From Marasmius tenuissimus (taxonomy: Eukaryota; Basidiomycota; Agaricomycetes; Agaricales; Marasmiaceae), in NCBI GenBank assembly GCA_029532415.1, contig JAQOTA010000052.1:2418001-2482000 (forward strand): a stretch of DNA of 64,000 nucleotides, in the 5' to 3' direction. Positions 13,039-27,105 of the stretch are shown here, one piece after another. A program made the position numbers and the translations under genes. Within the stretch, counting starts at the first letter, position 1. Every line of letters begins with the position of its first letter. Below the pieces are notes generated by a model. The model was not told the origin of the DNA, searched no databases, and saw nothing but the letters and a program-made list of their open reading frames with translations.

Positions 13039-14819
13039 TTACAGGAAGAGATAAAATAAAGTAAAGCATCCCATCAACATCATCAACAACGGTCTATGTC
13101 CAGTAGGCTTCTGCTCAGGAGACCACCACCTAATCTCTGACCACATGAGCGGAAGAAAAACTACGGATGCCGTATATATCTATGGAAATGAACGATTGAG
13201 CTGTCGTGCTACCACAAAAGGGAACGCGAAAATGACGCACCACTGCGACAGACTTGAGTGCAAGAGATGGGTACTCCGCCACCGACGGTGTAATAAGTTT
13301 CGGTTTGTCGTCTTTCCGAAGTCGAACAGGACGCGGGTGGGTGAACATGCACCAGATGGAATAGAAGGCGACGGAGAAGAAGTGATACATCAAAAGTGTG
13401 GGTGATTGTGCGATTCTGTAACGCGATAAAAAAAAAAGATGAACGTCAGGCTCCGCCTCGAGACCGGATGCAACGAAGACTGACCCAGAAAGAAGGCGCA
13501 CAGGCCCGTTTATACATTCGCCTCCCCTTTCGAAGTACTTGAAGCATCCTGCACGAAGGACCGCAAGGTTTTCGTCTGTGAAGGAAAAACGAACTTAGCA
13601 TAAACCAGTGTCAAGTACCATAGCGAAACGTACCATCGGCGCCAAATAAGTCGTAAAGTGCAACGCTGAGTATATTCACCGCGGAGGCAAGGGGTTTTCG
13701 TTCCCAATGTAACCGATGTAGGACGTTCCTGATGGCCTCCCAGTCACTGAAATCGTTCACATCTCGGAGTAAATCCCGGAGGACGACCACATCGTTGAAG
13801 CCCACTGTCATTCCGCCACCTGTGAGCGGATGCCGCATATTCCACGCGTCTCCCAGAAGAACAACACCTTGCTTGGAATATGTGAGGTGGCCTTGCTTGA
13901 CAGCGGGTAGGAAGGAGTTGGGCATCCGACGTATACGGTCTTTTTGAACAGCTTCTAGGGCGGCGACATGGAGGGAAGAGGGCAGTTCGGGAATAACGTT
14001 GTTGATGAGGTGAGACTGGTAAGAATTGTGAGAATCATGTAGAGCGATAACTAATGAGCGAAATACCTTCATATCTGAGGGAAGGGGGGCCTTGACGTCG
14101 ATAAGCATTCGGGTATCGTGTGTGCCAATCTGGTATAGGAGGGCAGGACCATTCGACTCTGTCAGACAAACTGTCCCGTGGTGAGGTATAGGAAGACGCG
14201 CGTCCTCGAGTACAACACCAACGAAATGGCTCTTGACTACGGGCTTGAGGGCTTGTTTGTCCATAACTTGAGTTCGGAAGTTGGAAAAGCACCCGTCCGC
14301 AATGACTACCAAATCCGCACGGAACGAGAGTTTCTCGACTTCACTCTCCTTCCCTGTCTTCCTGGTCGCTGCGACTCCCACAATTCTTCCTGACCCTTCG
14401 CATTCCAACAGTTCCGTCGCGGTAGCCTCTATGACATCGACGCCCTTGGCCTGTTTCGCAGCAGCTCGCAAGTTCATGATGAACTTTCCATGGTGAAAGC
14501 TCCTTCCTTCGTGTGTACCAGGATATGGTATATGGACCGAGGCCCCAGTACCGCCGTTCACCACACAGTAGCCCTTCACCGGTATCGCGTCGATTCCATC
14601 CACACAATGCTCCATTCCCAACTTCTGCAACGCCATCATACCTCCGGGCTGGAGAAGCTCCCCGACAATTCGGTCTGGTTGTTCTAACGAGCGTTCCAGC
14701 AAAGCAATCCTGAGAGGTTTTTGTCGAGGAAGTGTCGAGAGTCCATGAGCGAGTGAGCAACCAACAACACCAGCACCGACGATGAGGACATCATAGGAGG
14801 ACGAATGCATGGCTTTCAC
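13039..14819 (-). CDS. ERG1: Squalene monooxygenase (squalene epoxidase)
   Basis: Four exons (14819-13634, 13575-13485, 13415-13241, 13179-13039) encode 530 residues. The N terminus has the FAD dinucleotide fold YDVLIVGAGVVGCSLAHGLS; then GELLQPGG (squalene-epoxidase signature), VIADGCFSNFR, and the second FAD motif GDAWNMRHPLTGGGMTVGFN. The C terminus continues GCFKYFERGGECINGPV, MYHFFSVAFYSIW and ends in a hydrophobic helix (PLLMMLMGCFTLFYLFL) that anchors it to the ER or lipid droplets. It epoxidises squalene to 2,3-oxidosqualene in ergosterol synthesis and is the target of allylamine antifungals. All splice phases fit; no lesion was seen. Confidence 0.96.
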
Positions 14820-15240
14820 GTCCCAGAGAGCAATGTGGGCAGGAGCGAAGTTCGATAGTTAAAAAAACGAAGTGATTTGGAGTTTGTATACCCTTGCGAT
14901 ATGGCGAGAATCAGGTCCTGAGCTGGCGAGACCATCCTAGCCGAAAATAAAAAAATTTGGTGGGACCATTTGCCTCCTGCCATATTCGGCAATTTACCAT
15001 CAGGCGAACTCTTTTTTCAAGGTTCTCACGATGTCTAGACTATACTTAGCGAGTAGACGCCCGTGAAGCGCGAGTCGAATTTCGGTGAAATAGACCTTCT
15101 CTCGACGGTCTAGTGCTGCTCTCGTATTGAAAGTGATTGGATCGATACTCCAGGGATCATTCTCACCCTGAGTTATTCTGTTCAAGCGACGTTATTTCAA
15201 ACGCTGTACATAGTCTGCAAAACCGTAACGGCTTCAGCAT
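14820..15240. other. ERG1 promoter region and intergenic DNA
   Basis: Contains the upstream region of ERG1. A minus-strand 61-codon frame (15000-15185) may be a last exon of the gene at 15241-15699 but could not be spliced convincingly. Confidence 0.35.
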
Positions 15241-15699
15241 CTAGTAAGTAAAGCGGGCCAGCTGAGGGAGAGCCCAGTCACAGGCTACAGCCCACAAAGT
15301 TGTAATTTGAGCAGCAAAAAAGTGGATATGGTGAGAGATACAGTATACGTAAGTATTCGGAGGAGACTCCTTGATTCGAATTTGACCCACATTCCCGGAG
15401 ATATCGACGGCCAAATTCTCACCGTCGTGTTCAATGTGCTGAAGAGTGTCGAGATAAAGGATAGGAAGCAAAGCCTCGTCGTTCGGGTCGGCTTCCCAAA
15501 GAGTGGTCATCGACCATTTTATTGGGACGTTGATAGGCGTTGCGGGGTAAGCAGACCGAATGGTGGGTGGTGGCAGATAGTAGCTGTATTGAGGTGCCTT
15601 GAATCTAAATTCGATTCTTCGTGAGGGCCGGTTGAAACGTTTATCCTCCGCTAGTGAGTACTTGGGTGATACGTCACTATAATCACTTCCGGGAATCAC
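15241..15699 (-). CDS. Hypothetical protein, possibly a fragment
   Basis: A 152-codon ATG-initiated frame with smooth composition: RRIEFRFKAPQYSYYLPPP, then NVPIKWSMTTLWEADPNDEA, LLPILYLDTLQHIEHDGENL, AVDISGNVGQIRIKE. I do not recognise a family. Downstream on the same strand a donor in TAC|GTATAC could change the C terminus, and further pieces (15000-15185) may belong to it. It may be a short gene or a remnant. It stands alone at the start of a gene-poor, repeat-bearing stretch. Confidence 0.35.
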   Translation of the reverse strand: MIPGSDYSDVSPKYSLAEDKRFNRPSRRIEFRFKAPQYSYYLPPPTIRSAYPATPINVPIKWSMTTLWEADPNDEALLPILYLDTLQHIEHDGENLAVDISGNVGQIRIKESPPNTYVYCISHHIHFFAAQITTLWAVACDWALPQLARFTY

Positions 15700-18600
15700 T
15701 GGGATGGACAGAAAGCAACGACGGGCAGTGGCGGATCAGTATTACTTCAAGCCTTCTTGTTGCGGCTGTTGCTTCGATGAAAGTTCCCAGTGCGTTGTAC
15801 TCTCTGCTGTGTGTGTGCAAGCTCTCTTGCTCTTGATTTTCCTGAATTCGAGTCTGATCGGAATTTACATAGACGTGCGCACTGTGAACGAGAGGGACTC
15901 ACATGAACATGAAAGATAACGACCCTGCGGGTCGTTCCTGGCGCCCTTTCCCCGCGCAAACAATGTCAGTCTGAGTACCAGTCTAATCGAATCATGTCAG
16001 AGCGGGCTTTGAACTTCGAACGTCCATCCAATATCGTTTTTGGCCAGGCGGCCAGATTCCCGAGCGGCGCGTTGGTGTCAGACCCGAACCCCCGACGAGA
16101 GTCGAGTGCGTCTCGAGGAGCCAGCCAGTGAAGGAACGCCAATTTGTGATATGTCGTCGTTAGAAGCTCGGTTTTGGCCATTGGGCTGCGTTGGAGCTGA
16201 GTCCACGAGTCGTCCAGCCTTGTTGAGTTCATTCACGATTGAGGTTTGTTTGGGGATCATACATGATGGAAGAATGACGAACCTACTTACTTGCAAGGTA
16301 GGTGGGTGAGCCGAAGGCAAGCCACAGCCATAAGTATTGTGGTCGACAGCAGCCTCCCCGGACGATCCTTCCAATCGCGATTCTCCATGTGGGTGAAAGT
16401 GTCTGTGGTGCCCCAGCTCGCCTGCTATGCGCCTTCGTCGTAGACCTTCTGGATAACTTTGGCTTGAGTCTGACAGTGATAGGTGTATTGGTGCGTGCGG
16501 AAGGATGGGCGAAGACGTGAGGACTCACGATAGGAATCTTCTCGTTCCCCCCTCTCCCTCCTGTCCCGCCCTTGCTTCAGTCCCATCCGAAGCGTAGGTC
16601 GTGTCCAAGCGAGCCACGTCGGATCGCGATCGGTGGTGAACCAGCGTCATATAGTATTTTTGGCTGTGCTGCCGGTGGAGAGCCAAGTGGAGCATCGGTG
16701 TTTGGCCTTGTCCTCGAACAGAACGATAGAGTAGAATAGAAGGGCGTCTTGGAGCTTGCGGACCTTTCCAGAGAGGCAAGTGAGTGCTCGTTTGAATGTA
16801 GCACAATGCCCTGCGAGCGTCCGGGTACCACTGGTTTTGCGAGGGAGTACGTTCTTCGGTGACGGATTGAGGCCTTGGAGAAGGGTCTGGTGACCATAGA
16901 TAAAGTCGGTAACTAGCAAGTTGCGAATGTAGACTGTAGTAATCTATACGGAAATGGCCAGGAATCAGAAAAGGAACGATAAAGTTTTCAGAGATTTCGC
17001 ACCGTTCAAGCTCTCGCTTTTAGTATTCACCTTATTCTTCGACGAATCGAGTACAACTCCTCTTTTCAAACGAGCTTTGTCCTATCATATTGTCCATAAC
17101 CGACCAGTAGCGGCTTCAGCCTTCATGCGACCATCGTTCGTGGGGATGCGGCATGGCAGCCATTTTTTGTGTCCACCGGAGCTCACTGGCAACGGAGTTC
17201 GGACAGAGACCCTCAGTGCAGTGGGAAGAGGCTGTTCAGCTGGTACGTTTCCGTGTTCTGTATGTTCTCGGAATGATGGAGGAAGGGACAGAAGGGGGGT
17301 GTGATACGATGCACAGAGGGCCAACCTGAGGCTGGGGCCGACAAAGGTCCCGTAGCCGCAGAAAAGAGTCTCGTTGCAGTAGCAGGATTCAGAACTTGGC
17401 GGAGAGTGAGGAAAAGCGAGGGCCCAGGGAAAAGTCGAACCGTGAGTCGTGACGCTGGTGACTTCCTGCCGACTCGGAGATACAGTTCGAATCCATTTTC
17501 GAGAGTCAGTGACCAGATTGCTGGTTCTCTGATCACCGGCAAGGTTCGAGCACTGGGATCCTACTCTTTGTCAGATATTTCTCTCTTGCTTCATTCATTT
17601 CAACTCTGGGGCTACCCATGACACCGCAGATCGCTATGTAGCAGCAGAGCCGCATAAATCAGGCAAAGGGGAGGTATATCAAGACTCAACAATACCTGCG
17701 GGAGAGCAAGGACCACTGGCAAATCGCGATTTGCCGCTGTTTGAACCCGTCCTTGGGACTGGTACATGCCATGAATAGGATAATTCAACTAAACATTATA
17801 CAAATCCCCGTTCCTCCAGCCAGCTGCAAAGATGCACAAGCCATTGAAAGGATGGACCCTCCGGCTAAAGCTAGGATTACAATAGGTAGGTTGCGCATTT
17901 CGCTCGTTTTGTAGATTCCGGACAGCAATAGGAGAGCTCACCTGTAACCATTTGCCCCAAGGACTGCAGGATCAACGAAGATGACGAATGTACTACCGGT
18001 CAGACACCTTGGGCTCGACTTTGTCCATCTAGAGTTGCTCCAGGTGAACTCCTTGTTTCCAGCTGGGAAAAGGTACTGATCTCGTTTGCACATAGAAAAA
18101 AAGAACTGGGAATTGATTCACTGGACGTGCAGCGAGACATTCAATGGCCTTCGTAATCCGAACTTTCCACTCGACAGCCTGAGCCTGGTAGCCGGTCGGC
18201 ATTTCCAACGGATTCCGAATCTTTCTGACAGTGTTTGGCACCGTCGCCAATGGCTTCCTGGGATCAAGTTGGGCTCGCTGACGGTGATTCGGGAAAAAAA
18301 CCAGAGTCGAGGCTGGCGCGCCAACTGGATGTCAACCAAAGTTCGACCGTCTACATATAGGGCATTCAATTCTCCAATAAAGTGACAAAAGAGACATGTC
18401 ATTCTGACCTACACGGTCGTAAGCAGACTGTAGCCGGTGGTACATCGAGCTTGGTGTCGACTTTGTCCATGGAGAAGCTTGCTCAGATCCTCGAATTGGT
18501 GTTCGGATGTTGCCGTCCGGGAAGCTCGCTATCCAGGAAGAGTAAGAATTGAAACAAAGGGCGGAGAGAAGGTAGAGAGATCAATGATTATCTCGAAATA

Positions 18601-18799
18601 CCTTCCAGCAGTCTTTCCTACCGTCACGGTACAGGTTAGGGATTCACCTTCACCTTTATACGCACCGTGACACTCATAGTCTTTGTTTCACAGTTGCAGA
18701 GCAAACGAATGTGCGGGGTTGGGCTTCCAATGTTGACAAGCCAGAGTCGAAGGAGTAACGGCCCCTGTGACCGTCAGTATAAAAGGCCAAAGCTGATGT
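15700..18799. other. Gene-poor stretch, about 3 kb
   Basis: Many short frames on both strands (up to about 125 codons) but none with a domain or a convincing set of splice sites. The composition resembles decayed repeat DNA. It precedes repeat copy C. Confidence 0.35.
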
Positions 18800-19160
18800 G
18801 ACCAACCTTCGTGTCCTTCGTACTGCTCGCCTGCGGACCCTCTGCGCACTACCCACCTTCCTTTGCCTTGAACTCACTCTTTTGTTTCCTTTTTTGCCCC
18901 GTTGGCGGAAAAGTACTCGGAGCGGAGCCCTCATCTGGTATGAGGTGCCCTCCTCCGAGCTGGAGATCGTGCTACAGGCCGATCTCATGTTCCCGGATGT
19001 CACCGTCTCAGCGATGGTCGATATCCGGACCCTCAGCGAGCCATCGACCACCATCTGCCATCCAGGTCATCAACATCCCATTACTACCAGTATCCAGCTT
19101 TCCCATCGAGTGTTATGCTGCGGAATCCCTAGCACGGTTTTCTCAACGCCGTAGCATAAC
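18800..19160 (+). repeat. Dispersed repeat, copy C (partial)
   Basis: Diverged copy matching the right-hand part of B. It has YEVPSSELEIVLQ (B: YEIPFSELEIMLQ), GACCCTCA near 19028, GCCATCGACCACC near 19040, and ATCCCTAGCACGGTT at 19125-19139. A TATAAAA-like string (18779-18785) lies just before the start, as it does before the matching part of B (6278-6283). Confidence 0.65.
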
Positions 19161-20879
19161 ATTCGAGGGTCAGATTGGCTGCTATCTATACTGAGACGAT
19201 GAAGGTGAAGTCTCGTATCCGATATTTGGACACTTTGGGTAAGTACAGTTTTACTCCGCGTACTTATCGCGGAATCAGGCTCATTCATTTCACAGCTGGA
19301 TGCATTCTGCACCAGTACTGCCCATTGAACACAGATCCGGGTCCTTTTCAATCGTGAGGTTGGTCGTATCGTCATCTTCTAGATTCGGACATAGACTGAT
19401 ATCGTAGTTACTAGTTACAAGGTCCAATTTGCACAGCGGAACTCCGCCATCCCGCTCTTCCGCCCTAGAGTTCCAGTTGTTCAAACCTAAACTTTTGGGA
19501 CGCCACCGGACTGAAGCATGCCCCCCCGTACGACGTTCGTTTTACAGTAGCATCTTGGTTTTTGTTCTGTTCGTTCGTAATCTAGTCGGATAGGTAGACA
19601 CCCGTCAATCACAATCCTTCACGTCTCCCCATGTTTGGTATGCACTGCGTGCGTGGTTCAAGAACCATGGAGTAGGATGATTGACCGCAGGACCAAACCC
19701 CCTGCCACTAAGCGATCTTTAAAGCAGTTGCAATCCCACCAATCTGAGCGATACGATCCGCGTCAAGCTAGTCAAGGTAGCGAAGGCGTTCGGCAAGAAG
19801 ATCCATTGGTCACTGGCCAACTTTAGACGTGTCCAATGATGTATGTCGTTGTGTATAGTCAGCTTCCTCGTCATATCCAGACCGGCCATGAGAGGCCTAT
19901 TGACCGCTATATAGCCTGTTGTAGTGACGCCTGAACATACGGGTGAGATGACGTCGTATGAAGAAGAAATTGGAGCGAAGCAATAAAGAAAATTTCGCAG
20001 CTGTTTCTGTCCGTCATTCCGAGGGGGTCCAACCTGAAGCTTGAAGGATGACGGTAGATTCATCGCCGGCTTAGAAACCCGCAAGTCAGCTTCACTTGAT
20101 CACGCACGCTCAGAGGTTCCTTCCTGATTATACACCCGACCAGTCTCCTCCAGTGTCAGACCTCCCAAAGACCGACATTTCCCGGTTTTGAACTCGTCCT
20201 GCAAGCCACGATTGGTAAATCTTCTTCAGGACTGTGCAGACCAACGAAAGTTACTCGCCCGACGTTTTAGATCTAGATGCATATGTGAACACGGCCGGCA
20301 GAACTGTGCAGACCCTTGATATCCTTTGAGCCCAAGAAAGAGGAGTAGAGTGGCGAATCATTTGCCGTTGTGAGACTGCAGGTAATCTTCGAGCCCAGCA
20401 GTCTCTCTGAGTTAGTTCATCGCCGTCGGGAGTCGCTCGGAAACGATCCCGGCCAATTTCCGGGGCCTCAGAAATCCTGGATTCTGCTCGGAAGGCCCAT
20501 ATCTACCCAGCATCCCAACGTCCTGCTTCCCATAAATATCGCGTGCATATAGTAATATCTTGTGCGGAGGGCGGTCGTTATTGGGGCGCTCTGGCGAGTG
20601 TGTTCTCTTTCTTGAGGTGAACGTGGGTAGTCGTGACACCACGTCGAGCCGTATGACGGTAGTCTATTAAGAAACGTTCCAAAAAGCTGCATTCTGACGA
20701 TGGAGTCCTACAAAAGAGAATCAGAACCTTGCTCACAAACAAAAGGGAGAAAGGTAGACCCAACTTGCTGCCCAGCGGACTGAGCATACATTCGCTTGCG
20801 AATGCCTTGTCCTTGAGCCAAATGGACAGTTTTCTTTACTTTTGAAGAGCAGCCATCCTATCTTTGCTTTTCGGAGTGA
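19161..20879. other. Gene-poor stretch
   Basis: Short frames on both strands without domains. Weakly repeated phrases such as GAACTCGTCCTGCAAG (about 20190; compare GAACCCGTCCTTGGG at about 17745) suggest old repeats. No gene is supported. Confidence 0.35.
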
Positions 20880-22450
20880 TATGGTGGTGGTAGGTCTAAG
20901 GTATGAGAGTTACGGTGAAAGACACTCACTAGGTACTGATTACATATCAACAAGGTTCGAACGGCGCCAAACAAAACCTCCATGGGCCTCGTCACCTAGG
21001 TTCACACTTTACGATCACCTCTGTCACCAAACCGACCAACCTATCCATGTATGTTGACCTGCCCAATAGACTAGTGTCTGACAAAACCTGACCTCTCTCT
21101 CTCTTCTTCTACTAGTTCGTTGCCGAGCGCTAGGACATGATCTTGAAACCGTGCTAGGGATGTCATCTCCCAGCGTTGGCGAATTGGATGGCTGGAGCTG
21201 GTAGAAGTGGGACGTTGGTGTCGGTGGAGGGGTCCCGGGTGGAGGATTGGTGGTCGATGGCTCGGATGAGGGTCTGGATATAGGTCATCGTTGCGACGGA
21301 GTTGGGGAAACGGGTGCTCACCTTTGGCACGATTTCAACTCGAGAAGGGGATCTCAGAGATCCCTCTTCAAGTTCTCCCCGCTGGCGGGGTAGCAAGGAA
21401 ATGCTTCAGGATAGAACGGTGATGGTGATGGGTCGTGGACCTGTGGGTGACCAGCAGGAAGGACACAAAAGATAAGAAGAAGAGAAAATCAACATTTGGA
21501 AGAAAATTTCGAAGGGGAAACAGTTCTGCGTTGCACTCACTGGTCCGATGCTCAGGTGTGCGACGGATTTTGTGGTTTGAACCCCATCGCTGACGATATA
21601 TACCAACTAGAAAGAGGACTTCATCATCCGACGCACACGAACAGGATGAAGCGATCTCTTTATGTCCAAGTGTACTCGTCTCTCCTTGAGAAATCGCATT
21701 ACTTTTCATCGCTCGGAACGCAGAGAGTCGCTTGAAATATTCACCTTCAAACGTAAGGAGATATAGGCTGAGGAACGGTCCAGCAGCTTTCGCTGCTCTG
21801 CATCTTCATCGTCTCGATTCGTTACACACAGTTAACTTGAAACAACAACACCCGTTCAGCTGGCCCTCACGACGTCAGGTGGGATCCCATCCTGCGTTGG
21901 AGGGCACTGATGGCAAGATGCCTCCAGGTCCAACGACACCGCGATCGATGGATTGTCATTACTCAATTGCCGTCCTGAAGAGCACACTTTTCAAGGCCAA
22001 GGGCACAATCTGAGGGAGAATAGCGTACGAGTTCTTCCAACCCACCGAAGTGCAGTTAGGAAGCATTTCGCCGAGGTTGTATCCACAAGGGCATCTCTGC
22101 AAATTGACGAACATCGGTGAGCATCCAGACGACCTTCCTGGAGATTCTGCCAGAACTCACCTAAAACTTAGATTTCATTGGCATCCAGCGACTTTCCAAC
22201 GACTCGGAAGAGACCGCTAGGTTGAGGCCACATCGACTGTTCAAGTGTCAATGCAGTCGTCCTTCACGGAGCATATAGGAAGACGCATCGACCAATTTCA
22301 CTTGCAAGCTCATGGGGGGGCAGTTTTCTAAAGGTAAAGCGTTGGGAATTTCGTGCACCGGAGAAATTTCCATTGACAAGTCCACCATGACAGCCAGATC
22401 AAGCCTGTTTCAATTGTTAGTCGATGTCTGCGAAACTGGAGGACAGAAAC
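20880..22450 (-). repeat. Dispersed repeat, copy D (near full length, inverted relative to B)
   Basis: Read on the minus strand it follows copy B from end to end: CAGTGCACGAA, ATGAGCTTGC, CACTTGAACA, GGTGAGTTC, GGTTGG-AGAACTCGTA (about 22035), AATCGAGA, GCAGAGCAGC, ACCTGAGCATCGG-CCAGTGAGT, then the block shared with A and C (CAGACCCTCATCCGAGCCAT, about 21277-21258) and the 15-base motif at 21161-21147. Beyond the motif it still matches B (GATTACATATCAAC at 20938; B has GATTACACATCAAC). The two copies have diverged heavily by substitutions and small indels, so the duplication is old. Confidence 0.75.
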
Positions 22451-23411
22451 ATACGAATCTACAGCAGTTCACTTTATCACTTCATCTCGTCTTCCCTCCT
22501 CTCAGGGTCCCGGATCATTTGCGCTCGCTTGATTCACTACGGAAGGTTCTGTTCATCTTCCTCTCTCATTGAAGGTCAGTGCGCCAAAGCCCGGTACACC
22601 ACATGCCTCTGAAAGTCACTCCCGGACGCTCCCTGCCAACAGACATACAAAGACTCAGTCTGTTCCTCCGGGGTTTGAAGCGTGTTGAAGGTTGGGTTTG
22701 CGTGCATCGGCTTGCTTTCAACAGGCTCGGTTGAACCACGCTCGAGTATGGTATAGCTCCTGTGGTATGATATGAGAAAAACATTCTGAACTGATGATGT
22801 TTGACTCCCCAATTCAGGTGTGCACGAATCGTCGATATTCTTGGGTCTCGTTCGGTTCGAGGATAGTTGAAAGGCTCTACAACTCCATTTTCTGGCTAGC
22901 CGTAGCTAAGGGTATTGCACAATGCACACTGTTCTGTCACGTCTGCGAAATCCGAATCCGAAAATTATTATCTTTTGCCCTTTAAATCAAAGAAACGTCG
23001 AGACCTACGTTGTCCCCAGCGTCATGGGTCACGTCGGTAGTGGTGCTTTGACTCGCCTATGCCGTTTTCTTCATTTTTATTCTACTCATTTGTCGTCACG
23101 GTCGATGGCAATACAGAGCGAGCCAGTCCGGGGGTACTTATTGACCTTTGGTATCCAATGATGGCAGGGCTCGTAAGCCGACCCGGGAAGCTGGCTGATG
23201 GTCTCTCGTTTTGGCAAAGGTCCCGGTTCACGTTCGACGCTCAACTATTATCATCCGAGTCACTTTCGAGTCGTCGACAAGAGCGCTCCTGCTCGTCTCC
23301 AGTTCATTGCGAGCTCCTTCACCACTGGTGTCCAGGAAATTCTTTTGCTTTGATCGCGCGCTTATTTGGTCCAAGCGTCCCTCAACAATATCCTAGATAT
23401 CCGAGAAGGTC

Positions 23412-23490
23412 TCCGAAACGTTATGTGCCCAACCGGAATGCATGAAGACACCCGGAAGTTGCTCTATTCTCCTCATCACCTCGATTTACC
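23412..23490 (+). repeat. Degenerate fragment, first copy
   Basis: TGTGCCCAACCGGAATGCAT and the following 50 bases resemble 24213-24290 (TGTGCCCAGCCGGAATGCAC and beyond), in the same orientation, about 0.8 kb apart. It looks like an old tandem duplication of part of an unrecognised gene. Confidence 0.45.
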
Positions 23491-24212
23491 ATGATCTGAA
23501 GAAGGTTCCTCACAGCGAACCTGGACGTGCCGTTTCGGCTTTCGAACATATGGCGGTCAAAAGAGAATCTCGTTTGTCTCGCACGGGATGTAACAAGGAG
23601 TCGAACATGATTGTTCGAGAGTGGGAGTGAATAGTCGCCCTTAGAGTTTGGTTTCTAGCATCATGGAATGATTCCGGTCAACAACTACCACAAATTTTGG
23701 ACATTGGTCATACGGGCGTTCCATGGGACTGGCTCGCTACAGGCAGGTCTTAGAGTTTGAGGATATTGAGTTGTAGATTGGATGGCGACGACTTTGCAAA
23801 GGGAGGATAGCATGAGCTGATAACAGAGGCGGGCGATGAAGATACGGACCCTTCAGGGAAAGCAGAATCTCTGCTTGCCAAACGAGGTACCAGTAGCCGC
23901 CATTCACTGTTTACACTCAATCTAACAACTCTCACAGTAGCTAGCGAAACAAACTAGTACTTTCTACACCTTCATACACCATTCTCGTTCATAACCACAC
24001 AAACATTCCGCATTTTGGTCAGTTATCAACAGTATACGACTGATATTGATTAGCGACAACCACCTTGAGTTCCCTCACCAATTTATGGAAATGTCTCCTT
24101 TTGGTCACTCGCTTACCTGTCTGGTACTAGTGGCAGCATATCGCGAGAACACGTCTCATTTCCTGGTGAATTATTCAATGAGCGTGTATCTTGGAACAGT
24201 TGCTGGATCGTT

Positions 24213-24290
24213 CTGTGCCCAGCCGGAATGCACGAAGTCGGACGTTCGAGGTTGCTATATCCCCTCAGTTGTGGCGACACTCGATTTGGT
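24213..24290 (+). repeat. Degenerate fragment, second copy
   Basis: Second member of the pair described at 23412-23490. It is more decayed and no frame runs through both copies. Confidence 0.45.
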
Positions 24291-24616
24291 ATTCTGCCTC
24301 AACTTCCGGACGATGACGCTCGTGAGTTCCGTTCGCCTCTCACGAAATAAGAAGGTTCAGGTCGAGTGGTCGTTCCAGAGTAACTGTGTATCGTCATACC
24401 GAGCTCTTTGCATCGGTGCCGGTGAAGGCTGATCAAGACCACCACAAAGTTTCATGGACGCTCATTATCCGGTGGGCCTCATGAATTGTTCGAGTGTTGG
24501 GCCCGGCAGGCTTCGTGCCTGCCCATGACTGACAGTGATCATGTATTTAATCTATTGATGATCGTGTTCTACCTCATGAATAAGTTATAGACTGTGAAAA
24601 TCCGAGTTTACGCTGA

Positions 24617-25919
<1,303 letters not shown>

Positions 25920-26879
25920 CGTTCGAGATGTGAGTGTGAGATGGGAGGTTTGTGAGGTTGGCAGTACATCATCCCTCCTTATATTCGTCAGTGTCCGTTT
26001 TGGTCCCGCTGTTCGGGAAGTGTTGCTGCAAACAAACGGTTTCCATGTCCTTCGGAGATTAGCAACTACGTTTGAGTTCAAGCGCTCTTGCTGTAGCTAG
26101 AGCCTAGCTCAACCTAGAAAAACTCGCGTTGCGTAAATAGATTTGCGTATTGAAAAAGCTGAATAAGTGTGCTTACATGTTTACGTCCAGCGTCCCGTCC
26201 TGTCCCGCTGAAAATATCTAATCTGAGTAAACAGTGGTTACTAGTAGACTGTAGTACGCACCGTACTATAGTCAAAGTCGTAATACATCACCTGTGGTGC
26301 TTTTTGCTGATACTACTAGTTACCTACGGTATGTACAACAGTCATACTACGTTACTCTGAACGTTCCCAATGAAGAAAGGTTCGACGGACAATGAATATC
26401 GTTCAAATTTCAGCCAATGCCAGGATGGACCTGAGCAAGATATCAATCATTTCGCCGAGTCCCGAGTACTACTGGGACGACAGCTGCAACAAATGTAGCA
26501 GCAGACTGGTATTAAATCGGTGAGATTTAGGCCAGACGCCCGTTAATCCAATTGACAATCCCTTGGAAGCACTTGAGGCAAGTAACTCTCGGAAAGCGAA
26601 ATCATCAACGAAGATCAAATCCCAGGGTAGGGTAGAGTGTGGACGGGTATCGTAGCACGTTGAAGGGTGATGGGAACGATTGCGAGGAGAACAGCTAATA
26701 AAGACCTGCCCTCAACTCGGAGACTTCTCGGCGTCTCTGGTCCCAACCAACGTCAAACTAGCTACTCGGACTACCAACGATAGAGCACTTACAGTGAGTG
26801 AATGGCTCCCGAATGGGATCAACACCTGGTCCCTCGCTTTTGTCTCCGGTGCAGATGGCCCCCGCGCTCGCGAATTCAC
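25920..26879. other. OYE paralog 2 promoter and intergenic DNA
   Basis: The first 40 bases carry the leader block shared with OYE paralog 1. The rest has only short frames. Confidence 0.45.
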
Positions 26880-27105
26880 AGGACTGGAAGGGGACTAGAT
26901 CCCAGGACAAGATTATTGCGTAAGTAAGGGAAGATATACAGCAAGAACAGGTGGAAGAACACATCAAATACCAAAAGCCCCCCTGCCACGAGGTTGCCCA
27001 CGACTCTCCTTTCCTCCTCTCCTTGCTCTCTTGTTCTTGTTCTCACACAAGCCGCAAGTTCAGCTTCCTCGAGTTTTGGTGCAGGCCTGTCGCCCTGGAG
27101 AGACG
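26880..27105 (-). pseudogene. Decayed duplicate of the last exon and 3' flank of the ING gene
   Basis: On the minus strand this matches the last exon and 3' flank of the ING-family gene at 28250-29774. The stretch encoding the basic tail is recognisable (GAACAAGAACAAGAGAG, GAGGAAAGGAGAG, GGCAACCTCGTGGCAGG against the parental versions), and so is the downstream flank (TTCTTGCTGTATAT and TTACTTACGC). The PHD-finger codons upstream are not recognisable and the frame is broken, so it cannot make the parental protein end. Confidence 0.75.

Larger units (their letters stand above)
22451..24616. other. Decayed coding fragments between copy D and OYE paralog 2
   Basis: Pieces read like protein (for example VVDKSAPARLQFIASSFTTG then VQEILLL around 23265-23350, and LRNVMCPTGMHEDTRKLLYS at about 23415-23470) but are broken by stops and frame changes. 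Part of this recurs near 24205-24290. No intact gene was found. Confidence 0.4.

Noticed and set aside
17470..17520. tRNA-like GTTCGAATCC B-box near 17485
   Set aside because: The flanks do not form a T-arm stem and no matching A-box, anticodon arm or acceptor stem was found.
16302..17621. Several overlapping 70-120-codon frames on both strands
   Set aside because: They shadow one another, have no domain or splice structure, and lie in gene-poor decayed DNA.
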